64,000 bases of DNA from Deltaproteobacteria bacterium HGW-Deltaproteobacteria-8 (GTDB lineage: Bacteria; Desulfobacterota; Desulfovibrionia; Desulfovibrionales; Desulfovibrionaceae), in assembly GCA_002840405.1 (NCBI GenBank), contig PHAR01000001.1, positions 200,384 through 264,383 of the forward strand, given 5' to 3'. A program made the translations under genes and the position numbers. Shown piece after piece: positions 48,254 through 57,228 of this stretch. The notes below the pieces were generated by a model. That model had not been told where the DNA came from and did no database searches. It worked only from the letters and a program-made list of their open reading frames with translations. Numbering within the stretch: position 1 is the stretch's first letter; the number at the start of each line of letters is the position of its first letter.

Positions 48254-49104
48254 ACGTCCAGGACTGCCACCGCATCCTCAAGGTGAGCGCCGAAGCAAAC
48301 CTGGAGGAGGTCAAGGCGGCCTTCCGCCAGCAAGCCTTCCGCCTGCACCCGGACCTGAACCCCTCGCCCAAGGCCGCCGAGCAGTTCCGCCTGTTGAACG
48401 AGGCGTACATCCTGCTCACGCGCAGCCTGAAGGACGAGGCCGCCGGGGCCAAGGCCCGGACCGGACCGGCCCAAGGGCCGAAGTCCAAGGCCGAGCAGGC
48501 CAGAGCCGAGAAAGCTTACAGCCAGAACCAAGCCAGCGCCCGAAAGGATGCCATGGGCGCCCAGCGCAAGGCCGGAGCCAAGGGCTTCCACCTGGCCGAG
48601 GAGGAGGTCCTGCGCGACCTGCTCACCGACCCCTTTGCCCGGCAGGTCTTCGAGGACATATACAGCCAGCTCAAGCGCGAGCAAGCCGGCACGCGGCCCG
48701 GCTACGGCCAGGGTCCTGGGTACGGCGGCCCCGTCCACGCGCCGTTCAAGCACCAGGCCCCCCGGCCCGGCCAGCCCGAAGCGCCGCCGCGCCGCAGCCT
48801 GAACATCCAGTGGGGCGAAAAGTCGCTTGAGCTGGACATGAGCAAGGGCCTCATGGGCGGCATAAAGTCCTGGCTGCGCAGCCAGCTGGACGATGAGCAG
48901 ACCGTGCATTTCCCGGCCTACAGCCTGGGACCAGGCAAGACCCTGCGCATCACGATCTCGGCACGCTTCAGCGGCGAGCCAAGAACCGTGGAGATCACCC
49001 TGCCCCCGGATTTCGTGGTGGGCCGCCCCATCCGCCTGAAGGGCCTGGGCCGCAAGCTTGGCCCCTTCACCGGCGACCTGTTCCTGCGCATTTTGGCAAA
49101 GTAG
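48250..49104 (+). CDS. J-domain co-chaperone without zinc-finger region
   Basis: A 284-residue DnaJ-like protein. The N-terminal J domain (about 3-60) carries the HPD motif (RLHPDLNP), so it can stimulate an Hsp70. A Lys/Ala/Gln-rich linker (about 65-120) replaces the Gly/Phe and CxxCxGxG regions. The C-terminal part (about 175-284) resembles one DnaJ C-terminal beta domain (RITISARFSGEPRTVEITLP). It is therefore a type III-like or CbpA-like protein. It overlaps the YkgJ gene by ATGA. Confidence 0.85.
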   Translation: MNVQDCHRILKVSAEANLEEVKAAFRQQAFRLHPDLNPSPKAAEQFRLLNEAYILLTRSLKDEAAGAKARTGPAQGPKSKAEQARAEKAYSQNQASARKDAMGAQRKAGAKGFHLAEEEVLRDLLTDPFARQVFEDIYSQLKREQAGTRPGYGQGPGYGGPVHAPFKHQAPRPGQPEAPPRRSLNIQWGEKSLELDMSKGLMGGIKSWLRSQLDDEQTVHFPAYSLGPGKTLRITISARFSGEPRTVEITLPPDFVVGRPIRLKGLGRKLGPFTGDLFLRILAK

Positions 49105-49187
49105 CACCCGCTCCGCCCGCACCCGCACTTGTCAACCGCCCGGAAATTGACTAGGCCGCAGGAAACGTTCGCGACAAGGAGCAAGAG

Positions 49188-49829
49188 ATGCTCGCCATCC
49201 TCGACTACAAAGCAGGCAACCAGACCAGCGTGCGCCGCGCCCTTGACCACCTGGGCATCGAGAACCGCATCACTGCGGACCCGGACCTGCTCTCTGCGGC
49301 GGACGGCATCATTTTTCCCGGCGTTGGCGCGGCCGGCCAGGCCATGGACGAGCTGTCCTCCGGCGGCCTGGACGAGGTCCTGAAGAGCCTCATCTGGCAG
49401 GAGAAGCCCCTGCTCGGCATCTGCGTGGGCTGCCAGATCCTGCTCGACTACTGCGAGGAGAACGACACCCGCACCCTGGCCGTGATCCCCGGCGAGTGCC
49501 GCCTGTTCAACCCGGCCTGGGCCGAGGAGGACGGCACCCCCATCCGCGTGCCGCACATGGGCTGGAACCGCGTGGCCCTGAAAAATGGCTGCGCCCTGTT
49601 CAACGACATCCCGCCCGAGGCCGAATTCTACTTCGTGCACAGCTACCACCCCGCGCCCAGGCCTGAGTTCGTCATCGGCGTGACCATGTACGGCGAGAAC
49701 TTCTGCTCCGTGCACGGCCGCACAGGCCTCTGGGCCGTGCAGTTCCACCCGGAAAAGAGCGGCAAGCCCGGCCTCAAGCTTCTGCAAAACTTCCACGCCT
49801 ACTGCCTGGAGGCCCGACATGCTCAGTAA
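49188..49829 (+). CDS. hisH: Imidazole glycerol phosphate synthase, glutaminase subunit
   Basis: HisH releases ammonia from glutamine for HisF in histidine synthesis. The 213-residue protein has the catalytic triad Cys in GICVGCQ, and His and Glu in QFHPEKSG, with the YFVHSYH segment. AAGGAG precedes ATG 49188 by six bases. The hisF start lies inside its last codons (11-base overlap). No other his gene is adjacent. Confidence 0.95.
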   Translation: MLAILDYKAGNQTSVRRALDHLGIENRITADPDLLSAADGIIFPGVGAAGQAMDELSSGGLDEVLKSLIWQEKPLLGICVGCQILLDYCEENDTRTLAVIPGECRLFNPAWAEEDGTPIRVPHMGWNRVALKNGCALFNDIPPEAEFYFVHSYHPAPRPEFVIGVTMYGENFCSVHGRTGLWAVQFHPEKSGKPGLKLLQNFHAYCLEARHAQ

Positions 49830-50598
49830 ACGCATCATCCCTTGCCTGGACGTGCGCAACGGCAAGCTCACCAAGGGCGTGAAGTTCCAGGGCAATGTCG
49901 ACATCGGTGACCCGGTTGAGACCGCGCGCATGTACTATGAGCAGGGCGCGGACGAGATCGTGTTCTACGACATCACGGCCTCAAGCGAGGGCCGGGGCAT
50001 CTTCCTGGACGTGGTCGAGCGCGTGGCCAGCCAGATCTTCATTCCCTTTTCCGTGGGCGGAGGCATCAACTCCGTGGCCGACATGCGCGCCGTGCTCCTG
50101 GCCGGGGCCGAGAAGGTCTCGGTCAACTCCGGCGCGGTCAAGAACCCGGACATCATCAGCGAGGGCGCGTCCGCTTTCGGCGCCCAGTGCGTGGTGCTGG
50201 GCATGGACGTGAAGCGCGTGGACAAGAGCGAGAAGATTCCCTCGGGCTTCGAGGTGGTCATCCACGGCGGCCGCAAGTACACCGGCATGGACGCCATCGA
50301 GTGGGCCAAGACCGGCGAGGCGCTGGGCGCAGGCGAGATCTGCCTCAACTCCATCGACGCCGACGGCACCAAGGACGGCTACGACCTGGAGCTGACGCGG
50401 AAAGTGACCAAGAGCGTGCGCATCCCGGTCATCGCCTCAGGCGGCGCGGGCAACCCCCAGCACATGGCCGACGCTTTCACACAGGGCAAGGCCTCGGCCG
50501 CGCTCATCGCCTCCATCGTGCACTACGGCGAATACACCATCCGCCAGCTCAAGGAGCACATCGCCGCTCAGGGCGTGCCCATGCGCACCACCTGGTAG
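49819..50598 (+). CDS. hisF: Imidazole glycerol phosphate synthase, cyclase subunit
   Basis: HisF uses ammonia from HisH to form imidazole glycerol phosphate and AICAR. The 259-residue TIM barrel opens with RIIPCLDV (catalytic Asp11), has [10 protein letters not shown] and the second catalytic Asp in [10 protein letters not shown]. The phosphate-binding loops SVGGGI and ASGGAG are present. It overlaps hisH by 11 bases, so the two subunits are made together. Confidence 0.95.
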   Translation: MLSKRIIPCLDVRNGKLTKGVKFQGNVDIGDPVETARMYYEQGADEIVFYDITASSEGRGIFLDVVERVASQIFIPFSVGGGINSVADMRAVLLAGAEKVSVNSGAVKNPDIISEGASAFGAQCVVLGMDVKRVDKSEKIPSGFEVVIHGGRKYTGMDAIEWAKTGEALGAGEICLNSIDADGTKDGYDLELTRKVTKSVRIPVIASGGAGNPQHMADAFTQGKASAALIASIVHYGEYTIRQLKEHIAAQGVPMRTTW

Positions 50599-50671
50599 AC
50601 CGCTCAAGTATTGCAGCCCCTCCGGCGGCGATTGTCCTAAGCGCAGCGCCACCCCAACACAACGCACCATT

Positions 50672-51829
50672 ATGACCGACCCCTTGCGCCGCTACTCCGA
50701 CACCCTTGCCGCCCTCACGCGAGACGGTCTGCTGCGCGTGCTCCCCGGGACAAGCACTCCACCTGATTTGCTGGACTTCTCCGGCAACGACTATCTGGGG
50801 CTGGCGCGCAGGCCGGAGCTGGTTGAGGCCGCAGCCGAGGCCGGGAGCAGGTTTGGCGCCGGGGCCACGGGCTCGCGGCTGCTCTCCGGCAACACTTCCC
50901 TGCACGAGGCCATCGAGGCGCGCATCGCCCGGGACAAGGGCGCAGAGGCGGCGCTGGTCTTCTCCTCCGGCTACCAGGCCAACGCCGCCTGCATCGCAGC
51001 CCTGCTGGACAAGACCGTGCTGGGCGCGGAGCCGCTGGTCTTCGCCGACCGCCTGAACCACGCCAGCATGCACCTGGGCTGCGCCCTGGCCGGTGCTCGG
51101 CAGACCAGATACCGGCACCTGGACCTGGAAAACCTTCAAGCGCTGCTGGAACAATACAAGGATGAGCCCAAGCCAAAGGTCATCCTGTCCGAAACCGTGT
51201 TCGGCATGGACGGCGACCAGATCGACGTGGCCCGGCTCCAGGCCTTGGCCCTGCGCTTCGGCGCGCTCTTGTACCTGGACGAGGCCCACGCCACCGGGGT
51301 CTTCGGACCAAACGGCTTTGGTCTGGCCGAGACCATTGAGCTTGCGCCCACAACCGTGGTCATGGGCACCTTCAGCAAGGCGCTGGGCGTCAGCGGCGGC
51401 TATGTGGCCTGCTCCACCCTGGTGCGCGACTTTCTCATCAACAAGGCCGGGGGCTTCATCTTCTCCACCGCGCCCTCGCCCCTGGTGCTGGGAGCGGCCC
51501 TGTGCGCCTGGGAACTCCTGCCCGGCCTTACGGCTGAGCGCGCCGGGCTGCTCGCCCGCGCCGAACGCCTGCGCCAGACCATGCGTACAATGGGCCTGGA
51601 CACAGGCGCGTCCACAACCCAGATCGTGCCCGTGATCCTGGGCGATCCCGTGCGCACAACCGCTGCGCGCGACAAGTTGGCCGCCCTGGGCATCCGCGTT
51701 TCCGCCGTGCGGCCGCCGACTGTTCCGCAGGGCTCCTCGCGCCTGCGCCTGGGGCTCTCCGCCGCGCACACCGATGCTGACCTGGAGCGCCTCGTCCAAA
51801 GCCTCGGCGAGGTCGTGCGCAGCCTATGA
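50672..51829 (+). CDS. bioF: 8-amino-7-oxononanoate synthase
   Basis: BioF condenses pimeloyl-ACP (or CoA) with alanine to KAPA, the first ring-forming step of biotin synthesis. The 385-residue PLP enzyme has FSGNDYLGLA, GAGATGSRLLSGN, DEAHATGVFG and the PLP lysine in TFSKALGVSGGY. No Shine-Dalgarno is visible before ATG 50672, which is unusual here. It is the first gene of a tight bioF-bioH-bioC-bioD-bioA run and overlaps the next gene by 4 bases. Confidence 0.95.
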   Translation: MTDPLRRYSDTLAALTRDGLLRVLPGTSTPPDLLDFSGNDYLGLARRPELVEAAAEAGSRFGAGATGSRLLSGNTSLHEAIEARIARDKGAEAALVFSSGYQANAACIAALLDKTVLGAEPLVFADRLNHASMHLGCALAGARQTRYRHLDLENLQALLEQYKDEPKPKVILSETVFGMDGDQIDVARLQALALRFGALLYLDEAHATGVFGPNGFGLAETIELAPTTVVMGTFSKALGVSGGYVACSTLVRDFLINKAGGFIFSTAPSPLVLGAALCAWELLPGLTAERAGLLARAERLRQTMRTMGLDTGASTTQIVPVILGDPVRTTAARDKLAALGIRVSAVRPPTVPQGSSRLRLGLSAAHTDADLERLVQSLGEVVRSL

Positions 51830-52488
51830 CCGGCCTGGTGTTCCTGCACGGCTGGGGCTATGGCCCAGACACCTGGGACGGCCTTGCCCGGGGCTTTGGC
51901 GCCACGCCGACGGTTGTTCTCAACGCCGGATATTTCAGCCACCGCAGCATGGATCTGCCCCATAATCTCGTGGACAACCCCGGCGGCTGGCTCGGCGTGG
52001 GGCACTCCCTGGGCTTCGCCCGGCTGCTGGCCATGGACATCCCCTGGCGCGGGCTGGTGGGCATCGGCGGGTTCCTGCGCTTCTGCCAGAGGCCCGGCCA
52101 GACGACAGGCGCGCCCCCGGACATGCTCGACGCCATGATCTCCAGGCTGGGCGTGGCCCCGGAGGACGTGCTGGCGCGCTTCCACAGGCGCTGCGGCCAC
52201 AGGCTTGCGTCGCTGCCCACACCGCCAGTCGATGGCCTGGCGCGCCTGCGCGTTGACCTGGAGCACCTGCGCGGCCTGAATCTTTCCGCGCCCTTTCGCC
52301 CTGTCCCGACGCTGTTCATCCAGGCCCAGGACGACCGCATCGTTTCAACCGAACTGGCGCAGGAGGCCCAGGCGCTCCTGCCCGGCGCACGGCTCGCGCT
52401 GCTGGATTCCGGCGGCCACGCCCTGCCCATGACGCGCCCAGCGGACTGCCTGCGGCTGGTCCGGGAGTTCCTGCATGACCTCAGCTGA
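51826..52488 (+). CDS. bioH: BioH-like alpha/beta hydrolase (pimeloyl-ACP methyl ester esterase)
   Basis: A 220-residue alpha/beta hydrolase with LHGWGYGPDTW, nucleophile Ser in GHSLG, Asp in QDDRIVS and His in GGHALP. Its place between bioF and bioC suggests it removes the methyl group from pimeloyl-ACP methyl ester, as BioH, BioG or BioJ do in other bacteria. Which of these families it belongs to cannot be decided by eye; the symbol reflects role. It overlaps bioF by 4 bases and bioC by 14. Confidence 0.82.
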   Translation: MTGLVFLHGWGYGPDTWDGLARGFGATPTVVLNAGYFSHRSMDLPHNLVDNPGGWLGVGHSLGFARLLAMDIPWRGLVGIGGFLRFCQRPGQTTGAPPDMLDAMISRLGVAPEDVLARFHRRCGHRLASLPTPPVDGLARLRVDLEHLRGLNLSAPFRPVPTLFIQAQDDRIVSTELAQEAQALLPGARLALLDSGGHALPMTRPADCLRLVREFLHDLS

Positions 52489-53266
52489 CGACCTCTCCTC
52501 GCGCATGTCCCAAACCCAGGCCGTGGCCCAAAGCTTCGGCCGCCGCGCCAGGGACTACACCCGCCACGCGCAATTGCAGCAGCATTCGGCCCGCACCCTG
52601 GCGGCATTTCTTCACGAACACGGCGGCCTGCCTGCTGGTCCGGTGGTGGAGATCGGCTGCGGCACCGGGCTTTTGACGGAGCTGCTGCACGAGCCGGGCC
52701 GCCCGTATCTGGCCACGGACCTCTCACCGGAGATGCTGGAGCAGTGCCGCTCGCGCCTTGGCGACCAGCGCCAGGGCCTGTCCTTCGCCGTGCTCGACGG
52801 CCAGACCGCCGCCTTTGCCGCGCAGCCTGCGGCCCCACCTAGCGCCATCGTCTCCAACCTGACCTGCCAGTGGTTCGCCGACCCGGTGGCGGGCCTGGCC
52901 CGTCTGGCCCGGCAGACCCCGCTCCTGGCCTTTTCCGTGCCCCTTGCGGGCAGCTTTCCCGAGTGGGAGGCGGCCTTCGCAGACCTGGGCCGCAGCTCCG
53001 GGCTTTTGCCCCTGCCGGATGAGCGCTCCGTGCTCGCGGCCCTGGAGGACCTCGCGCCCAGGCGTCTCGTGCAGCGCGTGGAAGAGCGGCCCCAGCATTT
53101 CCCCAGCGCCAAGGCCTTTGCCGACAGCTTCCGGCTCATCGGCGCGGACCAGCCGCGCCAGGGCTACACCCCGGCACCCATCCGGCCCGTGCTGAGGCGC
53201 TTCGCCAGCGGCCTGGACGCCACGGTGCGGATACTCTATTGCCTTGTCATGAGGGATGGGCTGTGA
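52475..53266 (+). CDS. bioC: Malonyl-ACP O-methyltransferase
   Basis: BioC methylates malonyl-ACP so that fatty acid synthesis can build the pimeloyl chain. The 263-residue class I methyltransferase has the BioC opening VAQSFGRRARDYTRHAQLQ and the AdoMet motif EIGCGTGLL. GGGAG lies seven bases before ATG 52475, and the start overlaps the esterase gene by 14. The bioD GTG overlaps its stop. ATG 52505 is a less likely start. Confidence 0.92.
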   Translation: MTSADDLSSRMSQTQAVAQSFGRRARDYTRHAQLQQHSARTLAAFLHEHGGLPAGPVVEIGCGTGLLTELLHEPGRPYLATDLSPEMLEQCRSRLGDQRQGLSFAVLDGQTAAFAAQPAAPPSAIVSNLTCQWFADPVAGLARLARQTPLLAFSVPLAGSFPEWEAAFADLGRSSGLLPLPDERSVLAALEDLAPRRLVQRVEERPQHFPSAKAFADSFRLIGADQPRQGYTPAPIRPVLRRFASGLDATVRILYCLVMRDGL

Positions 53267-53883
53267 GGGTTTTCGTCACCGGCACGGACACCGGGGTTGG
53301 CAAGACCGTTGCCAGCGCCTGGCTTTGCCTGCACACCGGCGCGGACTACTGGAAGCCCGTGCAGTCAGGATATCCTCCGGACCGCGATGCGGACGAGGTG
53401 GCCCGGCTGTCCGGCGCGCGCATCCACCCGGAGCGCTATCTGCTGCGCCTGGCGCGCTCGCCCCAGGAGGCTGCGGCAGCCGAAGACCTGCGCATCGGCC
53501 TGGACGACTTCAGCCTGCCCCAGACCGAACGCCCGCTCGTCATCGAGGGCGCTGGCGGGGTGCTGGTGCCGCTCAATGAGGACGAGACCATGCTCGACCT
53601 CATGGCGCGCCTCTCGGCCCCGGTGGTGGTGGCGGCCCGCACGGGCCTGGGCACCATCAATCACACCTGCCTGACGCTGGCCGCCCTGCGCGCGCGCGCG
53701 CTGCCCGTGCTCGGCGTCATCCTCTGCGGCGAAGCGAATCAGGCCAACGCAGAGGCCATCGAACATTTCGGCAACGTCCGCGTGCTTGGGCATATCCCGC
53801 CGCTGACGCCGCTCTCGCGTGAGGCGCTGCTGCGCGTGTCCCCGGTTCGTGAGACCCTTGAATGGGTGAGGTGGAAGCCATGA
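53263..53883 (+). CDS. bioD: Dethiobiotin synthetase
   Basis: BioD closes the ureido ring of dethiobiotin from DAPA, CO2 and ATP. The 206-residue protein has the P-loop VTGTDTGVGKT, the KPVQSG substrate motif and EGAGG. GTG 53263 overlaps the bioC stop (GTGA); the frame open back to 53239 starts inside bioC and lacks a better site. It is a little shorter than most BioD proteins (about 225). Confidence 0.92.
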   Translation: MRVFVTGTDTGVGKTVASAWLCLHTGADYWKPVQSGYPPDRDADEVARLSGARIHPERYLLRLARSPQEAAAAEDLRIGLDDFSLPQTERPLVIEGAGGVLVPLNEDETMLDLMARLSAPVVVAARTGLGTINHTCLTLAALRARALPVLGVILCGEANQANAEAIEHFGNVRVLGHIPPLTPLSREALLRVSPVRETLEWVRWKP

Positions 53884-55250
53884 GCGACAAGGCAAACATC
53901 ATCGACATCGTCAAACTGGACCAGCAGCACGTGTGGCACCCCTTTGGCCAGGAGCAGACCGCGCCCGTGCCCCTGCCCGTGGCCCGCGCCTGCGGAGCCT
54001 CGCTGTTCCTGGAGGACGGCCGGGAGATCCTGGATTTGGCCTGCAGCTGGTGGGTCAACGTGCACGGCCATTGCCACCCGGCCATCGCCGAGGCCCTGGC
54101 CCAGCAGGCAAGCACGCTTGAGCACGTGATCTTCTCCGGGTTCACCCATGCACCCGCCGCGCGCCTGGCCGAGGCCCTTGTCCACGCCCTGCCCCGGACC
54201 CGGGTCAACGGGAAGGACAAGGGGCTGGACCGGGTGTTCTACTCCGACAACGGCAGCACAGCGGTGGAGGCCGCGCTCAAGATGGCCTTCCAGTCCTGGC
54301 GCAACAAGGGCGAGCGCCGCCGCACCCTGTTCCTGGCCTTTGAGGGCGCCTACCACGGCGACACCTTCGGGGCCATGTCCGTGGGCCGCAGCTCCGGATT
54401 CTACGCGCCTTTCGAGGACGTGCTGCTCAAGGTGCGCTTCACGCCCTTTGCCGAGACCTGGCTGAACGATACAGAAGTTGAGGAGCGCGAGGCTGCCGCC
54501 CTGGCCGAGCTGGACGCCATCCTGGAGCTCGACGGCATGCGCATCGCCGGGTTCATCGCCGAGCCGCTGGTGCAGGGGGCCTCTGGCATGCGCATGTGCC
54601 GCCCGGAGTTCCTGCGCGCCGTGTGCGAACGGGTGACAGCCCATGGCATCCCGGTCATCCTGGACGAGGTCATGACCGGCTTCGGCCGCACAGGCACGCT
54701 CTTCGCCATGGAGCAGGCGGGCGTTGTGCCGGACCTTGTGTGCCTGTCCAAGGGCATCACCGGCGGGTTCCTGCCCCTTGCCGCCACCGTGGCCTCCACC
54801 GCGATCTACGACTGCTTCCTGGGCCAGGATTTCAGCACAGCCTTTGCCCACGGCCACTCCTACACGGCCAACCCGCTGGGCTGCGCCGCAGGCCTGGCCT
54901 CCCTGGCGCTCTTTCAGACCGAGCAGACGCTTGGGCGCATCAACGCCATCCGCGAGGCCAACCTGGGCTGGCTGGCCGAGGCCGCGCAACTGCCCGGCGT
55001 CAACCGGGCCCGCGCCCTTGGCTCCATTGCGGCGGTGAACCTCGGCGGCACAGGCGAAGGCGACTACAACTCGTTCCTCGGCCCAAAGCTCAAGGCCCGC
55101 TTCCTGGAGTCGGGCCTGCTCGTGCGGCCCATGGGCAACGTGGTCTACCTCATGCCTCCGGCCTGCATCACGCCCGCCGAGCTGGCCCGCGCCCACGTGC
55201 TCAGCCTTGAGGTGCTGCGCGAAACCGCCCCGCTTTACGCCAAAAGCTGA
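53880..55250 (+). CDS. bioA: Adenosylmethionine-8-amino-7-oxononanoate aminotransferase
   Basis: BioA turns KAPA into DAPA with AdoMet as amino donor. The 456-residue class III PLP aminotransferase has HVWHPFGQ at the N-terminus, SCSWWVNVHGHCHP-type substrate residues, DEVMTGFGRTG, and the PLP lysine in CLSKGITGGFLPLA. ATG 53880 overlaps the bioD stop by 4 bases. It closes the operon; bioB is not in the window. Confidence 0.95.
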   Translation: MSDKANIIDIVKLDQQHVWHPFGQEQTAPVPLPVARACGASLFLEDGREILDLACSWWVNVHGHCHPAIAEALAQQASTLEHVIFSGFTHAPAARLAEALVHALPRTRVNGKDKGLDRVFYSDNGSTAVEAALKMAFQSWRNKGERRRTLFLAFEGAYHGDTFGAMSVGRSSGFYAPFEDVLLKVRFTPFAETWLNDTEVEEREAAALAELDAILELDGMRIAGFIAEPLVQGASGMRMCRPEFLRAVCERVTAHGIPVILDEVMTGFGRTGTLFAMEQAGVVPDLVCLSKGITGGFLPLAATVASTAIYDCFLGQDFSTAFAHGHSYTANPLGCAAGLASLALFQTEQTLGRINAIREANLGWLAEAAQLPGVNRARALGSIAAVNLGGTGEGDYNSFLGPKLKARFLESGLLVRPMGNVVYLMPPACITPAELARAHVLSLEVLRETAPLYAKS

Positions 55251-55263
55251 AAAAAGCGCGGCA

Positions 55264-55320
55264 CAAGAAAACGCCCGCTCCGGCCACCACATGGGAGGGG
55301 CCGGAACGGGCGTTTTCTTG
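55264..55320. terminator. bidirectional terminator between bioA and moaC
   Basis: A long imperfect stem has arms CAAGAAAACGCCCG...CCGGCC (55264-55285) and GGCCGG...CGGGCGTTTTCTTG (55299-55320). Both strands give a U-rich tract after the hairpin, so it can serve bioA on plus and moaC on minus. Confidence 0.92.
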
Positions 55321-55337
55321 TCTGGGCGGCTCGGCTC

Positions 55338-55817
55338 TCAGTCGGCCTGAAAGGTTCCGCTTTTGCCGCCGCTTTTGAAGACCAGGCGGCAGTTGGTGAT
55401 GACGATGTCCTTCTGCACGGCCTTGCACATGTCGTAGATGGTGGCTGCGGCGATCTGCGCGGCCACGAGCGCCTCCATCTCAACGCCGGTCTTGGCGCTG
55501 GTGCGCGACTCGGCTTCAATGAGCACACGGCAGCCCGGCTCGTCGATCTCAAAGGTGATGTCCGCGAAGTCCAGCGGCAGCGGGTGGCAGAGCGGGATCA
55601 GGTCGGCGGTGCGCTTGGCGGCCAGGATGCCAGCGATGCGCGCTGTGCCGAGCACCTCGCCCTTGGGCAGGGCCTTCTGCACCAGCAGGCGCATGGTCTC
55701 CTGATTCAGCAGAACCTCAATGCGCACGCGGGCGATGCGCACGCTCACGTCCTTGGTGGTCACGTCGACCATGCGGGCACGGCCGTCAGCGTCCAGATGC
55801 GAAAACTCACCGCTCAT
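55338..55817 (-). CDS. moaC: Cyclic pyranopterin monophosphate synthase
   Basis: MoaC makes cPMP in molybdenum cofactor synthesis. The 159-residue protein shows [13 protein letters not shown], the TGVEMEAL segment and YDMCKAV, all family signatures. AGGAGG precedes ATG 55817. It follows dnaJ by 9 bases, so it is read through from the rpoZ-dnaJ run. Mo/W enzymes (formate dehydrogenase and others) fit the inferred lifestyle. Confidence 0.95.
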   Translation of the reverse strand: MSGEFSHLDADGRARMVDVTTKDVSVRIARVRIEVLLNQETMRLLVQKALPKGEVLGTARIAGILAAKRTADLIPLCHPLPLDFADITFEIDEPGCRVLIEAESRTSAKTGVEMEALVAAQIAAATIYDMCKAVQKDIVITNCRLVFKSGGKSGTFQAD

Positions 55818-55826
55818 GCACGCCTC

Positions 55827-56942
55827 CTAGTCACCCATGACTTTCTCTTTGGCCTTCTTGAAGAAGTTCTTGGCCTTCTTCAGCGGCTTCTCTTCCTCCA
55901 GCTTGGCGAACTCGCGCAGGATCTCCTCCTGGCGGGCGGAGAGCGAGGTGGGGGTCTCCACCTTGATCTCGATGAGCAGGTCGCCCTTGCGGCCGCCGCC
56001 TGGATGCGGCATGCCCAGGCCCCGCAGCTGAAAGACCTCGCCGCCCTGGGTGCCCTTGGGGATGTCCACGGTGATGGGGTCGTCCAGGGTGGGCACCTCG
56101 ATCTTGTCGCCGAGGGCGGCCTGGACGAAGCTGACGCTGCGGTGCAGCACCAGGTTCTGGCCCTGGCGCTCAAAGACCTTGTCCGGCTCCACGGTCATGA
56201 CCACGTAGAGGTCGCCGGGAGGCCCGCCGTTGACGCCGGGTTCGCCCTCGCCGCGCAGGCGCAGCCGCGAGCCGTCGTCCACGCCGGCCGGGATGCGCAC
56301 CTTGAGTTCGCGCATCTGGCTGGTCTGACCGCCGCCTCGGCAGGTGGCGCAGAACTGGCTGATGATCTTGCCGCGACCGTGGCAGCTGGGGCAGGTCACG
56401 GAGATGCGGAAGAAGCCCTGGGCCTGCTGGACGTGGCCGCTGCCACGGCACTGGCCGCAGTTTTTCATCTCGGTCCCGGGTTCGGCCCCGGTGCCCTTGC
56501 AGCTCTCGCAGGGCACGCTGACCGGGATGTCGAGCACAACCTCATCCCCCTTGGCAGCCTGCCGGAAGGTGATGTTCAGGTTGTAGCGCAGGTCCATGCC
56601 GGCCTGGGCGCGCCGGCCCCCGGAACGAGCGCCCCCGGCAAAGCCGAAGACCTCGCCGAAGATGTCGCTGAAGGCCCCGAAGATGTCCTCGGAGGAGCTG
56701 AAGCCCCCGCCTCCGCCGTTCAGGCCCTCGTGGCCGAAGGTGTCGTAGCGGCGGCGTTTCTCGGGATCGCGCAGCACGTCGTAGGCCTCGGCTGCCTCCT
56801 TGAATCTGGACTCGGACTCGGCGTCGCCCTGGTTGCGGTCAGGGTGGTGCTCCAGGGCCAGCTTGCGATAGGCGCGCTTGAGTTCATCTTCGGAGGCGTT
56901 CTTCTGCACCCCGAGGATCTCGTAAAAATCACGTTTGGACAT
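55827..56942 (-). CDS. dnaJ: Chaperone DnaJ (type I)
   Basis: The Hsp40 partner of DnaK. The 371-residue protein has the J domain with HHPDRN, a Gly/Phe-rich region (about 75-110), four zinc-binding CxxCxGxG repeats (CESCKGTG, CGQCRGSG, CPSCHGRG, CATCRGGG) and two C-terminal substrate domains. Length is typical. It starts at ATG 56942, 11 bases after rpoZ. dnaK and grpE are not adjacent. Confidence 0.97.
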   Translation of the reverse strand: MSKRDFYEILGVQKNASEDELKRAYRKLALEHHPDRNQGDAESESRFKEAAEAYDVLRDPEKRRRYDTFGHEGLNGGGGGFSSSEDIFGAFSDIFGEVFGFAGGARSGGRRAQAGMDLRYNLNITFRQAAKGDEVVLDIPVSVPCESCKGTGAEPGTEMKNCGQCRGSGHVQQAQGFFRISVTCPSCHGRGKIISQFCATCRGGGQTSQMRELKVRIPAGVDDGSRLRLRGEGEPGVNGGPPGDLYVVMTVEPDKVFERQGQNLVLHRSVSFVQAALGDKIEVPTLDDPITVDIPKGTQGGEVFQLRGLGMPHPGGGRKGDLLIEIKVETPTSLSARQEEILREFAKLEEEKPLKKAKNFFKKAKEKVMGD

Positions 56943-56953
56943 GGGCGGCTATG

Positions 56954-57178
56954 CTATTTGTCGTTTGAGGCGTGTATGCCGGCCTCGGGGATGGAATCCG
57001 CAGGCAGGACCTTTCCCTGGGCGATCTCGCGCAGGGCGGTGACCGCTTCCTTGTTGTTCGAGTCGATCAGGGGGGGATACCCTTCACGATACTGCTTCAC
57101 GCGCTTGATGGCCATCTGGACGATGAGAAAACGGTTGCCGACCTTGGCCAGGCAATCTTCAACTGTGATTCTCGCCAT
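56954..57178 (-). CDS. rpoZ: RNA polymerase omega subunit
   Basis: Omega assists assembly of RNA polymerase and, in many bacteria, ppGpp sensing. The 74-residue protein begins [16 protein letters not shown], close to the classic omega opening, and has [13 protein letters not shown] in the conserved second helix. AAGGAG precedes ATG 57178. It is followed by dnaJ after 11 bases. Confidence 0.94.
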   Translation of the reverse strand: MARITVEDCLAKVGNRFLIVQMAIKRVKQYREGYPPLIDSNNKEAVTALREIAQGKVLPADSIPEAGIHASNDK

Positions 57179-57228
57179 GCATGTCTCCTTGAACTAATAC
57201 ATTATGAAAGATGTTCACGGGCTGCGGG

